From Tatumella sp. JGM91 (GTDB lineage: Bacteria; Pseudomonadota; Gammaproteobacteria; Enterobacterales; Enterobacteriaceae), in assembly GCF_018257575.1 (NCBI RefSeq), contig NZ_JAERJP010000001.1:1-64000 (forward strand): a DNA stretch of 64,000 nucleotides. Direction: 5' to 3'. The stretch's first letter is position 1; each line of letters starts with the position of its first letter. A model generated the notes under the pieces. That model saw only the letters and a list, made by a program, of their open reading frames with translations, searched no databases and was not told the DNA's origin. Below, piece after piece: positions 10,440 through 22,004 of this stretch. The position numbers and the translations under genes were made by a program.

Positions 10440-11018
10440 TCAGTGCGAGTTTTGTTTAATGAACTGGTTAATGCTGGTGTCGCGGGACATATCAGTAATC
10501 ACATCACTCAGGGTCTGGTTAACCGCCTGAGTAATTTTGTCGTTAGTTGCGCTGAACGGACCTTCAATACTGTAGGTCTGGCGGTAGGTTTTTATCTGTT
10601 TATTGCCATTTTTCGCGGTGGCGGTAATAGAAATGTCCGCACTGGTGGTAATACTGTAACGCAGATTCCCCTGAGAGACGTTAGCGTACAGTTTGTTAAC
10701 CACGATCTGCAAGTCAACAGCACCGTCAGGGCCGATCATATAACCGCGGGCAGTCATCTGCTTTTCAAGCACTTCCTGTAACAGGAAGCGCAGATCACGT
10801 GACGGTGTCAGGGTGACCAGCTGGTTATCGCGGGTCACCTGAGCCAGTGCCTGGCTGGTACGTTGATCGGCACCATTAATACTGATAGTCACACCCATCA
10901 GGGCCGGATCCTGCTGCGGCAGAGTCATTGTCGGGGTAACATCCAGGGTGTTGCTGCTGGTGGCACATCCGGCAAGGGCCAATACCGCCAGTAAAGGAAA
11001 GACTGCTCTTCTTAACAT
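10440..11018 (-). CDS. yajG: YajG lipoprotein
   Basis: A predicted 192-aa envelope lipoprotein with a signal peptide ending in lipobox LAGC, acylated at Cys18, and strong similarity to E. coli YajG through the motif PSRDLRFLLQEVLEKQM. The start was chosen at MLRRAVFPLL, which matches E. coli in length; a longer frame adds nine unconserved residues. It is the first gene of the yajG-ampG unit and divergent from bolA. Its function is unknown. Confidence 0.92.
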   Translation of the reverse strand: MLRRAVFPLLAVLALAGCATSSNTLDVTPTMTLPQQDPALMGVTISINGADQRTSQALAQVTRDNQLVTLTPSRDLRFLLQEVLEKQMTARGYMIGPDGAVDLQIVVNKLYANVSQGNLRYSITTSADISITATAKNGNKQIKTYRQTYSIEGPFSATNDKITQAVNQTLSDVITDMSRDTSINQFIKQNSH

Positions 11019-11289
11019 ACAAATTTTCTCATCACATGATAACAACAGTCAGCCGGAGGGGCTGCTGTCAGGGAATTTTTTGGCGACACCAGCAGGTATT
11101 CGCTGGCTGACTTATAAAAGTCTCTGGATTTCAGCTGCTGACTCATCCATAGTCCGCTGATCGCGCGAAGCTATCATGCGCAATTGGTTATAAAATAGCA
11201 CGTTTTTTTTGCGCTCTGGCGCAGTGATAATGAAAACACACTACTATTGATCATAAGGGCAGTGCGCTTGCCAGCCAGGAGTGTCAGAA

Positions 11290-11604
11290 ATGATCCGTGA
11301 ACAGATTGAAGACAAGTTACGTAATGAATTTCAGCCTCTGCATCTCGAAGTGCAGGATGAAAGCTATCGTCATAATGTACCGGCCGGTGCCGAAAGTCAC
11401 TTTAAAGTCGTGATAGTGTCCGACCGCTTTGAAGGGTTGCGTTTTCTGGCCCGCCATCGTGCTATCTACGGGATTCTGGCTGACGAACTTGCCGGTCCGG
11501 TACATGCACTGGCATTACATACTTATACTGCCAGTGAATGGCAGGGGCTACAGGATACTGTACCGGCCTCCCCTGATTGTCGCGGGGCCGGATTACAGGC
11601 CTGA
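11290..11604 (+). CDS. bolA: BolA, stress and iron-sulfur cluster-related regulator
   Basis: A 104-aa protein almost collinear with E. coli BolA (105 aa), with the conserved [21 protein letters not shown] and HALALHTY blocks. BolA acts in stationary-phase cell shape and with monothiol glutaredoxins. The start was placed at ATG 11290, 8 nt after AGGAG (11277-11281). A GTG at 11281 overlaps that ribosome site and is unlikely. It ends in CRGAG, as in E. coli, and is followed by a terminator. Confidence 0.94.
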   Translation: MIREQIEDKLRNEFQPLHLEVQDESYRHNVPAGAESHFKVVIVSDRFEGLRFLARHRAIYGILADELAGPVHALALHTYTASEWQGLQDTVPASPDCRGAGLQA

Positions 11605-11630
11605 CGGCGGGCTATCCGGCAGGTATTTAT

Positions 11631-11652
11631 ACGGCCGAAAGGCCGTTTTTTT
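11631..11652 (+). terminator. bolA terminator
   Basis: ACGGCC (11631-11636), a GAAA tetraloop, GGCCGT (11641-11646) and seven T. Confidence 0.9.
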
Positions 11653-11715
11653 GAAAAAAAAGCCACTGACAGGCAAAAACCCGCAATATCACAGGTGTCG
11701 TCTGCGTGTGGCTTC

Positions 11716-11744
11716 TCGACTCATTCAACCGATGTCGCTATAAT
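11716..11744 (+). promoter_or_regulatory. Candidate tig promoter
   Basis: TCGACT (11716-11721), a 17-bp spacer and a perfect TATAAT (11739-11744), about 155 nt before tig. Confidence 0.6.
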
Positions 11745-11898
11745 GCTGCGTCTATTTTTCCGGAATGTCTTCGGGACGCTTCTGGTAACAGGGATCGGAG
11801 TTTTCTTCACGGAAGCCGTCCCGGTTGTTAGATAGTGCGTATTTTATAATGCGTGATGTCTGAAGTTGACCGAGCACGTGATTTTTTGAGGTAACAAG

Positions 11899-13203
11899 AT
11901 GCAAGTTTCAGTTGAAACCACACAGGGCCTTGGCCGTCGCATTACCATCACAGTCGCTGCTGACAGCATTGAGACTGCGGTAAAGAAAGAACTGGTAGAA
12001 GTATCTAAGAAAGTCCGTATCGATGGTTTCCGTAAAGGCAAAGTGCCTAAGAACATCATTGAACAGCGTTACGGTGCATCCGTGCGTCAGGATGTACTGG
12101 GCGAGCTGATGTCACGCAACTTTGTTGATGCGATCATCAAAGAAAAAATCAATCCGGCGGGCGCACCTAAATATGTACCGGGTGAATACAAGCCGGGTGA
12201 AGACTTCACTTACTCTGTAGAGTTTGAAGTGTATCCGGAAGTTGAACTGAAAGGTCTGGACACTATCGAGGTTGAGAAACCACTGGTAGAAGTGAAAGAC
12301 GAAGACGTTGATACCATGCTGGATACCCTGCGCAAGCAGCAGGCTGACTGGAAAGAAACGGATGCTGCCGCGACTGCTGAAGATCGCGTCACTATCGATT
12401 TCTCTGGTTCAGTTGACGGGGAAGAGTTTGAAGGCGGTAAATCGTCTGACTTCGTTCTGGCAATGGGCCAGGGCCGTATGATCCCGGGCTTCGAAGAAGG
12501 TCTGGTTGGTCATAAAGCCGGTGAAGAATTCACCATCGACGTGAAATTCCCTGAAGAATATCACGCTGAAACTCTGAAAGGTAAAGAGGCTAAATTTGCG
12601 ATTGTTCTGAAAAAAGTAGAACAGCGTGAACTGCCTGAATTTACCGAAGAGTTCGTCAAGCGTTTTGGCGTTGCTGATGGCTCTGTTGCCGGTCTGCGTA
12701 CCGAAGTTCGTAAGAACATGGAACGCGAACTGAAAGGCGCAGTGCGTAATAACATCAAAACTCAGGCGATTGATGGTCTGGTGAATGCTAACGATATCGA
12801 GGTGCCTGCGGCACTGATCGACAGCGAGATTGATGTTCTGCGTCGTCAGGCAGCCCAGCGTTTTGGCGGTGATGAAAAACAGGCACTGGAATTACCTCGT
12901 GAACTGTTTGAAGAACAAGCGAAACGCCGTGTTGTTGTTGGTTTACTGCTGGGTGAAGTTATCCGTACCAGTGAATTAAAAGCTGACGAAGACCGCGTTA
13001 AAGGCCTGATCGAAGAAATGGCATCTGCTTATGAAGATCCTCAGGAAGTGATCGAATTCTACAGCAAAAACAATGAGCTGATGAATAACATGCGCAATGT
13101 TGCACTGGAAGAGCAGGCGGTTGACGTATTGCTTGAAAAAGCAAAAGTTACCGAAAAAGCGGCTAACTTCCACGACCTGATGAACCAGGGCCAGACTGCA
13201 TAA
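11899..13203 (+). CDS. tig: Trigger factor
   Basis: A 434-aa ribosome-bound chaperone and peptidyl-prolyl isomerase (E. coli 432). The ribosome-docking loop GFRKGKVP is at residues 43-50, the FKBP-type domain at about 160-245, and the C-terminal chaperone arms follow. It is the first nascent-chain chaperone and sits beside clpP-clpX-lon as in E. coli. Codon use is that of a highly expressed gene. Confidence 0.98.
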   Translation: MQVSVETTQGLGRRITITVAADSIETAVKKELVEVSKKVRIDGFRKGKVPKNIIEQRYGASVRQDVLGELMSRNFVDAIIKEKINPAGAPKYVPGEYKPGEDFTYSVEFEVYPEVELKGLDTIEVEKPLVEVKDEDVDTMLDTLRKQQADWKETDAAATAEDRVTIDFSGSVDGEEFEGGKSSDFVLAMGQGRMIPGFEEGLVGHKAGEEFTIDVKFPEEYHAETLKGKEAKFAIVLKKVEQRELPEFTEEFVKRFGVADGSVAGLRTEVRKNMERELKGAVRNNIKTQAIDGLVNANDIEVPAALIDSEIDVLRRQAAQRFGGDEKQALELPRELFEEQAKRRVVVGLLLGEVIRTSELKADEDRVKGLIEEMASAYEDPQEVIEFYSKNNELMNNMRNVALEEQAVDVLLEKAKVTEKAANFHDLMNQGQTA

Positions 13204-13227
13204 GTCTGACTTAACGGTTCTCAGGTG

Positions 13228-13260
13228 AAGCCCGTGATCAGATTGGTCACGGGCTTTTTT
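13228..13260 (+). terminator. tig terminator
   Basis: AAGCCCGTGA (13228-13237) pairs with TCACGGGCTT (13247-13256), followed by T residues. Confidence 0.92.
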
Positions 13261-13379
13261 ACTTTTATAGCTAAAACTCCGTAACCCGCAGTGCTTTTTG
13301 TCGGTATTTCAGAGATTAACCGGCAGATTATCGGGTAATCTCTGGTGTAATATTCGCGAATTATCAAAAGATTGTTATG

Positions 13380-13407
13380 CTTGAAATATCGGTAGTTACC
13401 CCCATAT
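13380..13407 (+). promoter_or_regulatory. Sigma32 heat-shock promoter of clpP
   Basis: CTTGAAA (13380-13386), a 13-bp spacer and CCCCATAT (13400-13407) match the sigma32 consensus exactly. The start of transcription would be about 130 nt before clpP, leaving a long leader. Confidence 0.9.
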
Positions 13408-13544
13408 ACAGGGGAGTGTAAGATGAGACTGACTGATTAACCGTCCTGACGTTGTCGGAAGGAGGCAGGCTTCGGGGATTCGTAGCTTTCCTAACGTAAA
13501 ATCGGTACAGAGTATTACCAATGTAATTTATTCAGGAGACGGTT

Positions 13545-14168
13545 ATGTCATACAGTGGCGAACGTGAAATGATGGCATCACAAATGGCGCTGGTGCCAAT
13601 GGTGGTTGAACAGACTTCACGCGGAGAGCGTTCTTACGACATTTTTTCCCGCTTACTTAAAGAGCGTGTGATCTTTTTGACAGGGCAGGTTGAAGACCAG
13701 ATGGCCAACCTGATTGTCGCTCAGATGCTGTTTTTAGAAGCCGAAAATCCTGAGAAAGATATTTATCTGTATATTAACTCGCCGGGTGGCGTGATCACTG
13801 CCGGAATGTCGATTTATGACACCATGCAGTTTATCAAACCTGATGTCAGCACCATTTGTATGGGCCAGGCATGTTCGATGGGGTCATTCCTGTTGACGGC
13901 CGGGGCAGAAGGTAAACGTTTCTGCCTGCCAAATTCACGGGTTATGATCCATCAGCCACTGGGCGGTTTCCAGGGCCAGGCAACAGATATTGAAATTCAT
14001 GCCCGCGAAATCCTGAAAGTGAAACAGCGGATGAATGAGTTAATGGCGAAGCATACAGGCCAGTCGCTGGCACAGATTGAAAGCGATACTGAACGTGACC
14101 GTTTCCTCTCAGCAGCAGAAGCGGTAGAGTATGGTCTGGTCGATTCTATTCTGACGCAGCGTAAATAA
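13545..14168 (+). CDS. clpP: ATP-dependent Clp protease proteolytic subunit
   Basis: The 207-aa serine peptidase forms the tetradecameric chamber that works with ClpX or ClpA. The catalytic triad is intact: Ser111, His136 and Asp185. A cysteine (Cys110) directly precedes the nucleophile (GQACSMGS) where E. coli has alanine. The N-terminal propeptide of about 14 residues is present. AGGAGA precedes the ATG. It has a sigma32 promoter and clpX follows after 121 nt. Confidence 0.98.
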   Translation: MSYSGEREMMASQMALVPMVVEQTSRGERSYDIFSRLLKERVIFLTGQVEDQMANLIVAQMLFLEAENPEKDIYLYINSPGGVITAGMSIYDTMQFIKPDVSTICMGQACSMGSFLLTAGAEGKRFCLPNSRVMIHQPLGGFQGQATDIEIHAREILKVKQRMNELMAKHTGQSLAQIESDTERDRFLSAAEAVEYGLVDSILTQRK

Positions 14169-14289
14169 GGCTGTTTGCTACACTGCTTAAACCGCAGGCT
14201 GAAACCCGGGTAAATAGTGTATTGACGATGCCAGTCTGCTGCACGTTAAGTCGTGTTGCAGATTATCGAAACAATTAAAGAGGTAACTG

Positions 14290-15561
14290 ATGACAGAAAA
14301 GCGCAAAGACGGTTCAGGTAAGTTGCTGTACTGCTCTTTTTGCGGCAAGAGCCAGCATGAAGTGCGTAAACTGATTGCCGGACCGTCAGTGTATATCTGT
14401 GATGAATGCGTTGATTTATGCAATGACATCATCCGTGAAGAGATTAAAGACGTCGCGCCTCATCGTGAACGTAGCGCACTGCCTACACCACGTGAAATCC
14501 GCGTTCATCTCGACGATTACGTGATTGGCCAGGAAAAAGCCAAAAAAGTGCTGTCAGTAGCGGTGTATAACCACTACAAACGCCTGCGTAATGGTGATAC
14601 CAGCAACGGTGTTGAACTGGGCAAAAGTAACATTCTGCTGATTGGTCCGACCGGTAGCGGTAAAACCTTACTGGCGGAAACCCTGGCGCGGTTACTGGAT
14701 GTGCCTTTCACTATGGCTGATGCCACCACCCTGACCGAAGCGGGTTATGTGGGGGAGGATGTGGAAAACATCATCCAGAAATTGTTGCAGAAATGCGACT
14801 ATGATGTGGAAAAAGCCCAGCGCGGTATCGTCTATATTGATGAAATCGACAAAATCTCGCGTAAGTCTGATAACCCGTCAATAACCCGTGATGTGTCCGG
14901 TGAAGGGGTTCAGCAGGCATTACTGAAACTGATTGAAGGTACTGTGGCCGCTGTTCCGCCGCAGGGCGGACGTAAGCATCCGCAGCAGGAGTTTTTACAG
15001 GTAGATACCTCTAAAATCCTGTTTATCTGTGGTGGTGCTTTTGCCGGACTGGACAAAGTGATTGCTCAGCGTGTTGAAACCGGCTCAGGTATCGGTTTTG
15101 GTGCAACGGTAAAAGACAAGTCACAGAAAGCGACTGAAGGTCAGTTACTGTCTCAGGCAGAGCCGGAAGATCTGATTAAATTCGGTTTAATCCCTGAATT
15201 TATTGGCCGTCTGCCGGTAGTGGCGACGCTGAACGAATTAAGTGAAGAGGCATTAATTCAGATTCTGCGTGAGCCGAAAAATGCTTTGACCAAGCAGTAC
15301 CAGGCATTATTCAGCCTGGAAGGCGCTGAACTTGAGTTCCGTGATGAGGCGTTAACCGCAATTGCCAAAAAAGCGATGGCCCGTAAAACCGGTGCCCGTG
15401 GCTTACGTTCAATTGTTGAAGCCGCACTGCTGGATACCATGTATGACCTGCCTTCGATGGAAGGCGTGGAAAAAGTGGTGATTGATGACAGTGTTATCGA
15501 AGGGCAGTCAGAACCTATGCTGATTTACGGTAAGCAGGAAGCTCAGGCGTCTGGCGAATAA
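14290..15561 (+). CDS. clpX: ATP-dependent Clp protease ATP-binding subunit ClpX
   Basis: A 423-aa AAA+ unfoldase (E. coli 424) that feeds substrates to ClpP. The N-terminal zinc domain uses Cys15, Cys18, Cys37 and Cys40; Walker A GPTGSGKT is at 119-126 and Walker B ends with Asp184-Glu185. The ClpP-docking loop IGFG is conserved. It is probably cotranscribed with clpP and is followed by an intrinsic terminator. Confidence 0.98.
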   Translation: MTEKRKDGSGKLLYCSFCGKSQHEVRKLIAGPSVYICDECVDLCNDIIREEIKDVAPHRERSALPTPREIRVHLDDYVIGQEKAKKVLSVAVYNHYKRLRNGDTSNGVELGKSNILLIGPTGSGKTLLAETLARLLDVPFTMADATTLTEAGYVGEDVENIIQKLLQKCDYDVEKAQRGIVYIDEIDKISRKSDNPSITRDVSGEGVQQALLKLIEGTVAAVPPQGGRKHPQQEFLQVDTSKILFICGGAFAGLDKVIAQRVETGSGIGFGATVKDKSQKATEGQLLSQAEPEDLIKFGLIPEFIGRLPVVATLNELSEEALIQILREPKNALTKQYQALFSLEGAELEFRDEALTAIAKKAMARKTGARGLRSIVEAALLDTMYDLPSMEGVEKVVIDDSVIEGQSEPMLIYGKQEAQASGE

Positions 15562-15590
15562 ATCAGCAAAATAGCCATCTGTTAGTTAAT

Positions 15591-15620
15591 AAAGGGGAAA
15601 ATCTTTTCCCCTTTTATTTT
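15591..15620 (+). terminator. clpX terminator
   Basis: AAAGGGGAAAA (15591-15601) opposes TTTTCCCCTTT (15604-15614), followed by more T. Confidence 0.9.
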
Positions 15621-15635
15621 TTCTCGCATTTATGA

Positions 15636-15664
15636 CATTGAATGTCTTGTCATCATCCCCATAT
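15636..15664 (+). promoter_or_regulatory. Sigma32 heat-shock promoter of lon
   Basis: CATTGAA (15636-15642), a 14-bp spacer and CCCCATAT (15657-15664). The -35 is weaker than at clpP or htpG, but the arrangement is the same as in the E. coli lon promoter. Confidence 0.82.
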
Positions 15665-15755
15665 ACTCAATAACCTTTGGGCCTGAAGCACCCTGACGCT
15701 GTAAAAGGGTAGCTGAGCCCATCACCTGGCGGAAATTAAACTAAGAGAGAGCTCT

Positions 15756-18110
15756 ATGAATTCTGAGCGTTCCGAACGCATTGAAATCCCCGTATTGCCG
15801 TTACGCGATGTGGTGGTTTATCCGCACATGGTTATTCCGTTGTTTGTCGGACGTGAAAAGTCGATTCGCTGTCTGGAAGCGGCAATGGACAACGATAAAA
15901 AGATCCTGTTGGTGGCACAAAAAGAAGCTTCCACCGATGAACCCGGCGTTAATGATCTTTTTTCCGTCGGTACAGTTGCCTCTGTGTTGCAGATGCTGAA
16001 ACTTCCCGATGGCACCGTCAAAGTGCTGGTGGAAGGCCTGCAGCGTGCGCGTATCGATACCCTGTCCGATAACGGTGACCATTTTGCAGCCCGTGCAGAT
16101 TATCTGGAATCTGCAGAAATTGAAGAGCGTGAGCAGGAAGTGCTGGTACGCACGGCGGTGAATCAGTTTGAAGGTTACATCAAACTGAATAAAAAAATTC
16201 CGCCGGAAGTCCTGACGTCGCTGAACAATATTGATGATGCGGCCCGTCTGGCTGATACCATTGCTGCTCATATGCCCCTGAAACTGGCTGATAAACAGTC
16301 AGTTCTGGAAATGACAGATATTAATGAACGTCTTGAATATTTGATGGCGATGATGGAATCGGAAATCGATCTGTTACAGGTCGAAAAGCGTATCCGTAAC
16401 CGTGTCAAAAAACAGATGGAAAAAAGCCAGCGTGAGTACTATCTGAATGAGCAAATGAAAGCCATTCAGAAAGAACTCGGCGAAATGGATGATGCACCTG
16501 ACGAATTTGAAGCGCTGAAGCAGAAGATTGAAGCGGCGAAAATGCCGAAAGAGGCGAAGGAAAAAACTGAAGCCGAGCTGCAGAAGCTGAAAATGATGTC
16601 CCCTATGTCGGCGGAAGCGACAGTCGTCCGTGGCTATATCGACTGGATGGTTCAGGTGCCGTGGAACGGTCGCAGTAAGGTTAAAAAAGATCTTACCCGC
16701 GCCAAAGAAACCCTGGATACGGACCATTATGGTCTGGACCGGGTAAAAGACCGTATTCTTGAGTACTTAGCCGTTCAGAGCCGGGTCAATAAAATTAAAG
16801 GTCCTATTCTGTGTCTGGTCGGACCACCAGGGGTCGGTAAAACCTCTCTTGGACAGTCAATTGCTAAAGCAACCGGCCGTAAATACGTACGTATGGCGTT
16901 AGGCGGGGTGCGTGATGAAGCGGAAATCCGCGGACATCGTCGCACCTATATCGGTTCAATGCCGGGCAAACTTATCCAGAAAATGGCCAAAGTCGGGGTG
17001 AAAAACCCACTGTTCCTGCTGGATGAAATTGACAAAATGTCGTCTGATATGCGCGGCGATCCGGCTTCTGCACTACTGGAAGTGCTGGACCCGGAGCAGA
17101 ATATCGCATTTAACGATCATTACCTGGAAGTCGATTACGACCTGTCCGACGTTATGTTCGTGGCGACCTCGAACTCGATGAATATTCCGGCTCCGTTACT
17201 GGATCGTATGGAAGTGATCCGTCTTTCCGGTTATACGGAAGATGAAAAGCTGAATATTGCCCGTCGTCATTTACTGCCGAAGCAAATTGAACGTAATGCG
17301 TTAAAACCGAAAGAAATTACGGTTGAAGACAGTGCACTGATGGGCATTATTCGTTACTACACCCGTGAAGCCGGGGTACGTAGCCTGGAACGTGAACTGT
17401 CAAAGCTGTGCCGTAAAGCAGTGAAAGCCCTGTTGCTGGATAAGCAGCAGAAACACATTGCGATTAATGGCGACAACCTGAAGGATTATCTCGGGGTGCA
17501 GCGCTTTGATTACGGCCGTGCTGATGAGCAAAACCGGATTGGCGAAGTGACCGGTCTGGCATGGACCGAAGTCGGTGGTGATTTACTGACCATTGAAACT
17601 GCCAGTGTCCCGGGTAAAGGTAAACTGACCTATACCGGTTCTCTGGGTGAGGTGATGCAGGAGTCTATCCAGGCAGCAATGACGGTGGTCCGTGCCAGGG
17701 CAGAGACGCTGGGGATTAACAGTGATTTCTACGAAAAGCGTGATATCCACGTGCACGTCCCGGAAGGCGCCACACCAAAGGATGGTCCGAGTGCCGGTAT
17801 TGCTATGTGTACTGCGCTGGTGTCCGCGCTGACCGGCAATCCTGTGCGGGCTGATGTCGCGATGACCGGTGAGATTACGTTGCGTGGTCAGGTACTGCCG
17901 ATTGGCGGATTAAAAGAAAAGCTACTGGCTGCTCATCGTGGTGGTATTAAAACCGTACTGATCCCCGATGAAAACAAACGTGATCTGGAAGAGATCCCTG
18001 ATAATGTGATAGCGGATCTGAAAATCCATCCGGTTAAATGTATCGAAGAAGTGCTTAAACTGGCACTGGAACGTGCACCGGAAGGATTTGAGGTTGAAAC
18101 AGCGAAATAA
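15756..18110 (+). CDS. lon: Lon protease
   Basis: A 784-aa ATP-dependent protease of the AAA+ class, identical in length to E. coli Lon. It has an N-terminal substrate domain, a coiled coil at about 205-270, Walker A GPPGVGKT, and a C-terminal Ser-Lys dyad at Ser679 (GPSAG) and Lys722. It degrades misfolded proteins and short-lived regulators. In E. coli the small protein HspQ and the regulator RcsA are among its known partners. Transcription is from its own sigma32 promoter. Confidence 0.98.
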   Translation: MNSERSERIEIPVLPLRDVVVYPHMVIPLFVGREKSIRCLEAAMDNDKKILLVAQKEASTDEPGVNDLFSVGTVASVLQMLKLPDGTVKVLVEGLQRARIDTLSDNGDHFAARADYLESAEIEEREQEVLVRTAVNQFEGYIKLNKKIPPEVLTSLNNIDDAARLADTIAAHMPLKLADKQSVLEMTDINERLEYLMAMMESEIDLLQVEKRIRNRVKKQMEKSQREYYLNEQMKAIQKELGEMDDAPDEFEALKQKIEAAKMPKEAKEKTEAELQKLKMMSPMSAEATVVRGYIDWMVQVPWNGRSKVKKDLTRAKETLDTDHYGLDRVKDRILEYLAVQSRVNKIKGPILCLVGPPGVGKTSLGQSIAKATGRKYVRMALGGVRDEAEIRGHRRTYIGSMPGKLIQKMAKVGVKNPLFLLDEIDKMSSDMRGDPASALLEVLDPEQNIAFNDHYLEVDYDLSDVMFVATSNSMNIPAPLLDRMEVIRLSGYTEDEKLNIARRHLLPKQIERNALKPKEITVEDSALMGIIRYYTREAGVRSLERELSKLCRKAVKALLLDKQQKHIAINGDNLKDYLGVQRFDYGRADEQNRIGEVTGLAWTEVGGDLLTIETASVPGKGKLTYTGSLGEVMQESIQAAMTVVRARAETLGINSDFYEKRDIHVHVPEGATPKDGPSAGIAMCTALVSALTGNPVRADVAMTGEITLRGQVLPIGGLKEKLLAAHRGGIKTVLIPDENKRDLEEIPDNVIADLKIHPVKCIEEVLKLALERAPEGFEVETAK

Positions 18111-18127
18111 TCTCGTTGCGTCAGCGC

Positions 18128-18160
18128 GGTTATTACCGTCAAATAGCGGCGGTAATAACC
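18128..18160. repeat. Inverted repeat downstream of lon
   Basis: A perfect 11-bp inverted repeat, GGTTATTACCG with CGGTAATAACC, 11-nt loop. No T tract follows, so it is not a standard intrinsic terminator. A second small hairpin (CGGCAG/CTGCCG, 18252-18268) lies just before hupB. Confidence 0.6.
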
Positions 18161-18299
18161 CGGATGCCGGCATTGTTATCACGGCGGCATAAATTCAGAG
18201 TAATACCGTTGTGTATGGCTGCGATGCTTGTTATAACGGGCTGTTCTTTATCGGCAGTTATTCTGCCGGTAAGGTAAAAAAATAAAAGGGGATGATAGA

Positions 18300-18572
18300 G
18301 TGAATAAATCACAGTTGATTGACCAGATTGCTGCTAATGCGGATATCTCCAAAGCAGCAGCCGGACGTGTTTTAGATGCATTTATGAGTGCAGTAACAGA
18401 GTCACTGAAAGAAGGTGATGAAGTGGCTTTAGTCGGCTTTGGTACTTTCTCCGTGCGTGAGAGAGCAGAGCGTACCGGCCGTAACCCACAGACCGGAAAG
18501 GAAATCACTATCCCGGCAGGTAAAGTTCCTGGCTTCCGTGCCGGCAAAGCACTGAAAGATTCTGTTAATTAA
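18300..18572 (+). CDS. hupB: DNA-binding protein HU-beta
   Basis: A 90-aa nucleoid-associated histone-like protein, which forms HU heterodimers with HupA and bends DNA. It has the signature GFGTF and the beta-arm with RNPQTGKEI. Translation starts at GTG (18300), as in E. coli hupB, after AGGGGAT. The gene is followed by a strong terminator. Confidence 0.97.
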   Translation: MNKSQLIDQIAANADISKAAAGRVLDAFMSAVTESLKEGDEVALVGFGTFSVRERAERTGRNPQTGKEITIPAGKVPGFRAGKALKDSVN

Positions 18573-18644
18573 TCGTATTTAACTCTGTGAAAGGATTTTC
18601 TTTCATGGATTGAGGACTGTACTGCCGTTCTCATGTAACATACT

Positions 18645-18671
18645 GGCACATCATGGTGATGTGCCTTTTTT
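18645..18671 (+). terminator. hupB terminator
   Basis: GGCACATCA (18645-18653), a 3-nt loop, TGATGTGCC (18657-18665) and six T. Confidence 0.93.
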
Positions 18672-18807
18672 ATGCCGGTTAGCGGCTGCATAAGACGGTG
18701 ACATCACCAGACAGGTTCGAAAATCAGTACCTGTTTATTGCTGATTTTTGAGTTGAACGGCGACGGTAAAGCGTCATATTTACACTACAGCGGAGTGTTG
18801 CCATACC

Positions 18808-20676
18808 ATGATGGACAATTTACGCACGGCCTCTAGCCACATCGTATTGAAGATTATACTGGGATTGATCATTGTTTCATTCGTGCTGACCGGCGTGGGT
18901 AACTATTTGATTGGTGGTAATAGTGATTATGCCGCCAAGGTTAACGGTATCACTATCAGTGGTCCTCAGCTGGAGAATGCGTTCAATAATGAGCGTAATC
19001 GTCAGCAACAGCAACTGGGCGCACAGTTTGCTCAACTGGCAGGCAATGAACAATTTGTACAGCAAATGCGCCAGCAGGCGATGTCGGATTTGGTCGACCA
19101 GACACTGCTACAGCAGTATGTTAAGTCACTGGGACTGGATGTCAGTAACGATCAGATTAAACAGGCTATCTTTGCCCAGAAGGCTTTCCAGACCGACGGC
19201 CATTTTGATAATGCCCGTTTTACCGGCCTGATTAACAGTATGGGATATACCCCTGACCAGTATGCAGTGGCATTACGTAAGAGCCTGAGTACTGGTCAGC
19301 TGATTAACGGGATCACGGATACTGATTTTATGCTGAAGAATGAAATCAGCCAGCTGGTGAGCCTGGTGGCACAGCAACGTAATGTCCGTGAAGCGGTCAT
19401 TAGCACTGATGCGCTGGCGGCGAAGCAGACTGTTTCAGATGACGAAGTGAACAGTTATTATCAGCAACATAAAGACAGCTTCCTCGCGCCTGAACAGTTC
19501 CGTGTCAGCTATATCAAACTGGACGCGGCCAGCCTGCAAAAAACACCTTCCCCGCAACAGGTACAAGCCTGGTATGACAGTCACAAAAGTGACTACACCA
19601 CGCCGCAGCGTACCCGGTTTAGTGTGATTCAGGTAAAAACACAGGCTGATGCCGATGCTGTGCTGGCACAACTTAAACAGGGAGCCGATTTCGCGGCTTT
19701 GGCTAAAGAGAAATCTATTGACCCGATTTCTGCCCGTAAAGGCGGTGACATGGGCTGGCTGGAGCCGGATACTCTGCCAGATGAACTGAAAAATGCCGGT
19801 CTGACAACCAAAGGTCAGATTTCTGGTGCGATTAAAAGTTCGGTCGGCTATCTGATTGCGCGGGTGGATGATATTCAGCCGGAACAGATCCAGCCACTAT
19901 CGGCTGTTTATACCACTGTTGCTCAAAGCGCAGAGCAGGATAGTGCCGTCAGCGAGTTCTATCAGCTGCAGCAAAAAGTCAGCGATGCCGCCAGCAATAA
20001 TAATGCATCCCTTTCCGGTGCAGCCAGTGTTTCCGGGGTTAATGTGGTCGAAACCGGCTGGTTTACCCGTGACACGCTGCCTGCGGACCTGAATTTTGAT
20101 CAGGTAAAACAGGTTATCTTCGGCGGAACGCTGCTGGGAAGTAACGGTGCTGCCGGTAATAACTCGGATATTATTACCGTAGAGGGTGACAGAGCCTTTG
20201 TGGTTCGTATCAGTGATCATAAACCTGAAGCAGTACAACCGCTGGTTCAGGTAAAACAGCAGATTGTTGATGCGATTAAACATGATAAAGCACTGCAACA
20301 GGCACGTACTCAGGCAACGGCGATTGTTGACCAGCTGAAACAGGGGAAAACCACAAGCTTTGATGCTGCCGGTCTGAAATTTGCGGCCTCAGAAACGCTT
20401 GAGCGTAATAACCCGAATGCTGTGACATCTACTGTCTTCGCCTTACCACAGCCACAGGCAGACAAACCTTCTTACGGTATCGGGGAAGATATGCAGGGTA
20501 ATGTCGTGATTTTAGCGCTGGATAAAATCAGTGAAGGCACATTACCGGAAGCTCAGGTAAAACAGATGGTCGCTGGTGTGACACAAAACAATGCGCAACT
20601 GGTATTTGCCGCACTACTGCAGAATCTGCGTCATAATGCGAAAATCAAATACGGTGCGGCTGCTCAAATGCAGTAA
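18808..20676 (+). CDS. ppiD: Periplasmic folding chaperone PpiD
   Basis: A 622-aa inner-membrane-anchored chaperone (E. coli 623) that assists proteins emerging from the Sec translocon. It has a short cytosolic N-terminus, one membrane helix (about residues 13-34), SurA-like chaperone segments, and a parvulin domain at about 265-355 (DPISARKGGDMGWL). The parvulin domain of E. coli PpiD has little isomerase activity. Confidence 0.96.
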   Translation: MMDNLRTASSHIVLKIILGLIIVSFVLTGVGNYLIGGNSDYAAKVNGITISGPQLENAFNNERNRQQQQLGAQFAQLAGNEQFVQQMRQQAMSDLVDQTLLQQYVKSLGLDVSNDQIKQAIFAQKAFQTDGHFDNARFTGLINSMGYTPDQYAVALRKSLSTGQLINGITDTDFMLKNEISQLVSLVAQQRNVREAVISTDALAAKQTVSDDEVNSYYQQHKDSFLAPEQFRVSYIKLDAASLQKTPSPQQVQAWYDSHKSDYTTPQRTRFSVIQVKTQADADAVLAQLKQGADFAALAKEKSIDPISARKGGDMGWLEPDTLPDELKNAGLTTKGQISGAIKSSVGYLIARVDDIQPEQIQPLSAVYTTVAQSAEQDSAVSEFYQLQQKVSDAASNNNASLSGAASVSGVNVVETGWFTRDTLPADLNFDQVKQVIFGGTLLGSNGAAGNNSDIITVEGDRAFVVRISDHKPEAVQPLVQVKQQIVDAIKHDKALQQARTQATAIVDQLKQGKTTSFDAAGLKFAASETLERNNPNAVTSTVFALPQPQADKPSYGIGEDMQGNVVILALDKISEGTLPEAQVKQMVAGVTQNNAQLVFAALLQNLRHNAKIKYGAAAQMQ

Positions 20677-20710
20677 CCGTCCGCAACCCGTGTTGTGATG
20701 TTGTAATAAC

Positions 20711-20740
20711 AAAGGCTGCCTTGTGCAGCCTTTCTGTTTT
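20711..20740 (+). terminator. ppiD terminator
   Basis: AAAGGCTGC (20711-20719) pairs with GCAGCCTTT (20725-20733), followed by an interrupted T tract. Confidence 0.8.
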
Positions 20741-20778
20741 CTGTGCGACGTCCTCTGCGCACCGCCTCATTTTTCTGA

Positions 20779-21141
<363 letters not shown>

Positions 21142-21183
21142 CCCTGCGGGACTTATCAGGGAGCATGCGGAGGGGAATAACGC

Positions 21184-21210
21184 CGGGCAACAGATACCTT
21201 CTGTTGCCCG
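21184..21210. repeat. Hairpin between convergent ybaV and queC
   Basis: A perfect 10-bp stem, CGGGCAACAG with CTGTTGCCCG, 7-nt loop. It probably marks the ends of both convergent transcripts, but neither strand has a T tract. Confidence 0.6.
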
Positions 21211-21215
21211 TGATG

Positions 21216-21911
21216 TTACACCAGGCCGGTTTTTTGCTTCATGGCCGTCATCACCGGTTGCGGTTGTTGCTGGTATTCTTCCAGTCCGCGGGCACGCAGA
21301 TGGCAGGCCGCACATTCACCGCAGCCGTCACCGGTTATCCCGTTGTAGCAGGTCAGGGTGGAGTGACGGATCAGTGGCAGTTGCTGCCAGTAGTCTGCCA
21401 GTGCCCAGGTCTCGGCTTTATTCAGCCACATCAGCGGCGTTTCAAAGCGAACATCTCTTGCCATTCCCAGCTGAACAGCATTATTCAGTGCTTTGACAAA
21501 ATCATCCCTGCAGTCGGGATAACCGGAAAAGTCCGTTTCACAGACCCCGGTGATCACTGCTTCGGCGTTTACCTGGTAAGCATAGATAGCAGCCAGTGTC
21601 AGAAACAGAATATTCCGGCCCGGAACAAAAGTACTGGGCAGACCGTCCGCTGCGGCATCGTAGGCCGGTACCGGGATGTTATCCCGTGTCAGGCTGCTGA
21701 TTGCCAGCTCGTTGAGTAGTGTCACATCCAGGACTTTATGTGCTCTGGCCCCCAGTTGCTGGCTGAGCTGACGTGCGACCTCTATTTCCTGGTGATGGCG
21801 CTGGCCATAGTCGAAGGTGACACAATGGACTTCATCATACTGGTTAAGTGCCTGGATCAGGCAGGTGGTCGAATCCTGTCCGCCACTAAAAACAACTACT
21901 GCTCTTTTCAT
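21216..21911 (-). CDS. queC: 7-cyano-7-deazaguanine synthase (preQ0 synthase)
   Basis: Converts carboxydeazaguanine to preQ0 with ATP and ammonia, in queuosine tRNA modification. The 231-aa product has the PP-loop SGGQDS at residues 9-14 and four zinc cysteines: Cys188, Cys197, Cys200 and Cys203. I saw no preQ1 riboswitch upstream. Confidence 0.97.
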   Translation of the reverse strand: MKRAVVVFSGGQDSTTCLIQALNQYDEVHCVTFDYGQRHHQEIEVARQLSQQLGARAHKVLDVTLLNELAISSLTRDNIPVPAYDAAADGLPSTFVPGRNILFLTLAAIYAYQVNAEAVITGVCETDFSGYPDCRDDFVKALNNAVQLGMARDVRFETPLMWLNKAETWALADYWQQLPLIRHSTLTCYNGITGDGCGECAACHLRARGLEEYQQQPQPVMTAMKQKTGLV

Positions 21912-22004
21912 TATCGTTATTCCGCTCAGATTACGCCGGTATGTTAACCTCTGGCGGGCAAAAGGACAAAGCCCGCGGCACGCAAGGTAAACCGGAGAAG
22001 ATGG

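Noticed and set aside
13545-14168. ClpP with Cys beside the nucleophile as a new protease type
   Set aside because: The triad and all other motifs are standard; an Ala-to-Cys change next to Ser111 is a minor variation.
21912-22004. Possible preQ1 riboswitch before queC
   Set aside because: An AGAGGTT-like start is present, but the rest of the pseudoknot consensus is missing; only a GCGGGC/GCCCGC hairpin is seen.
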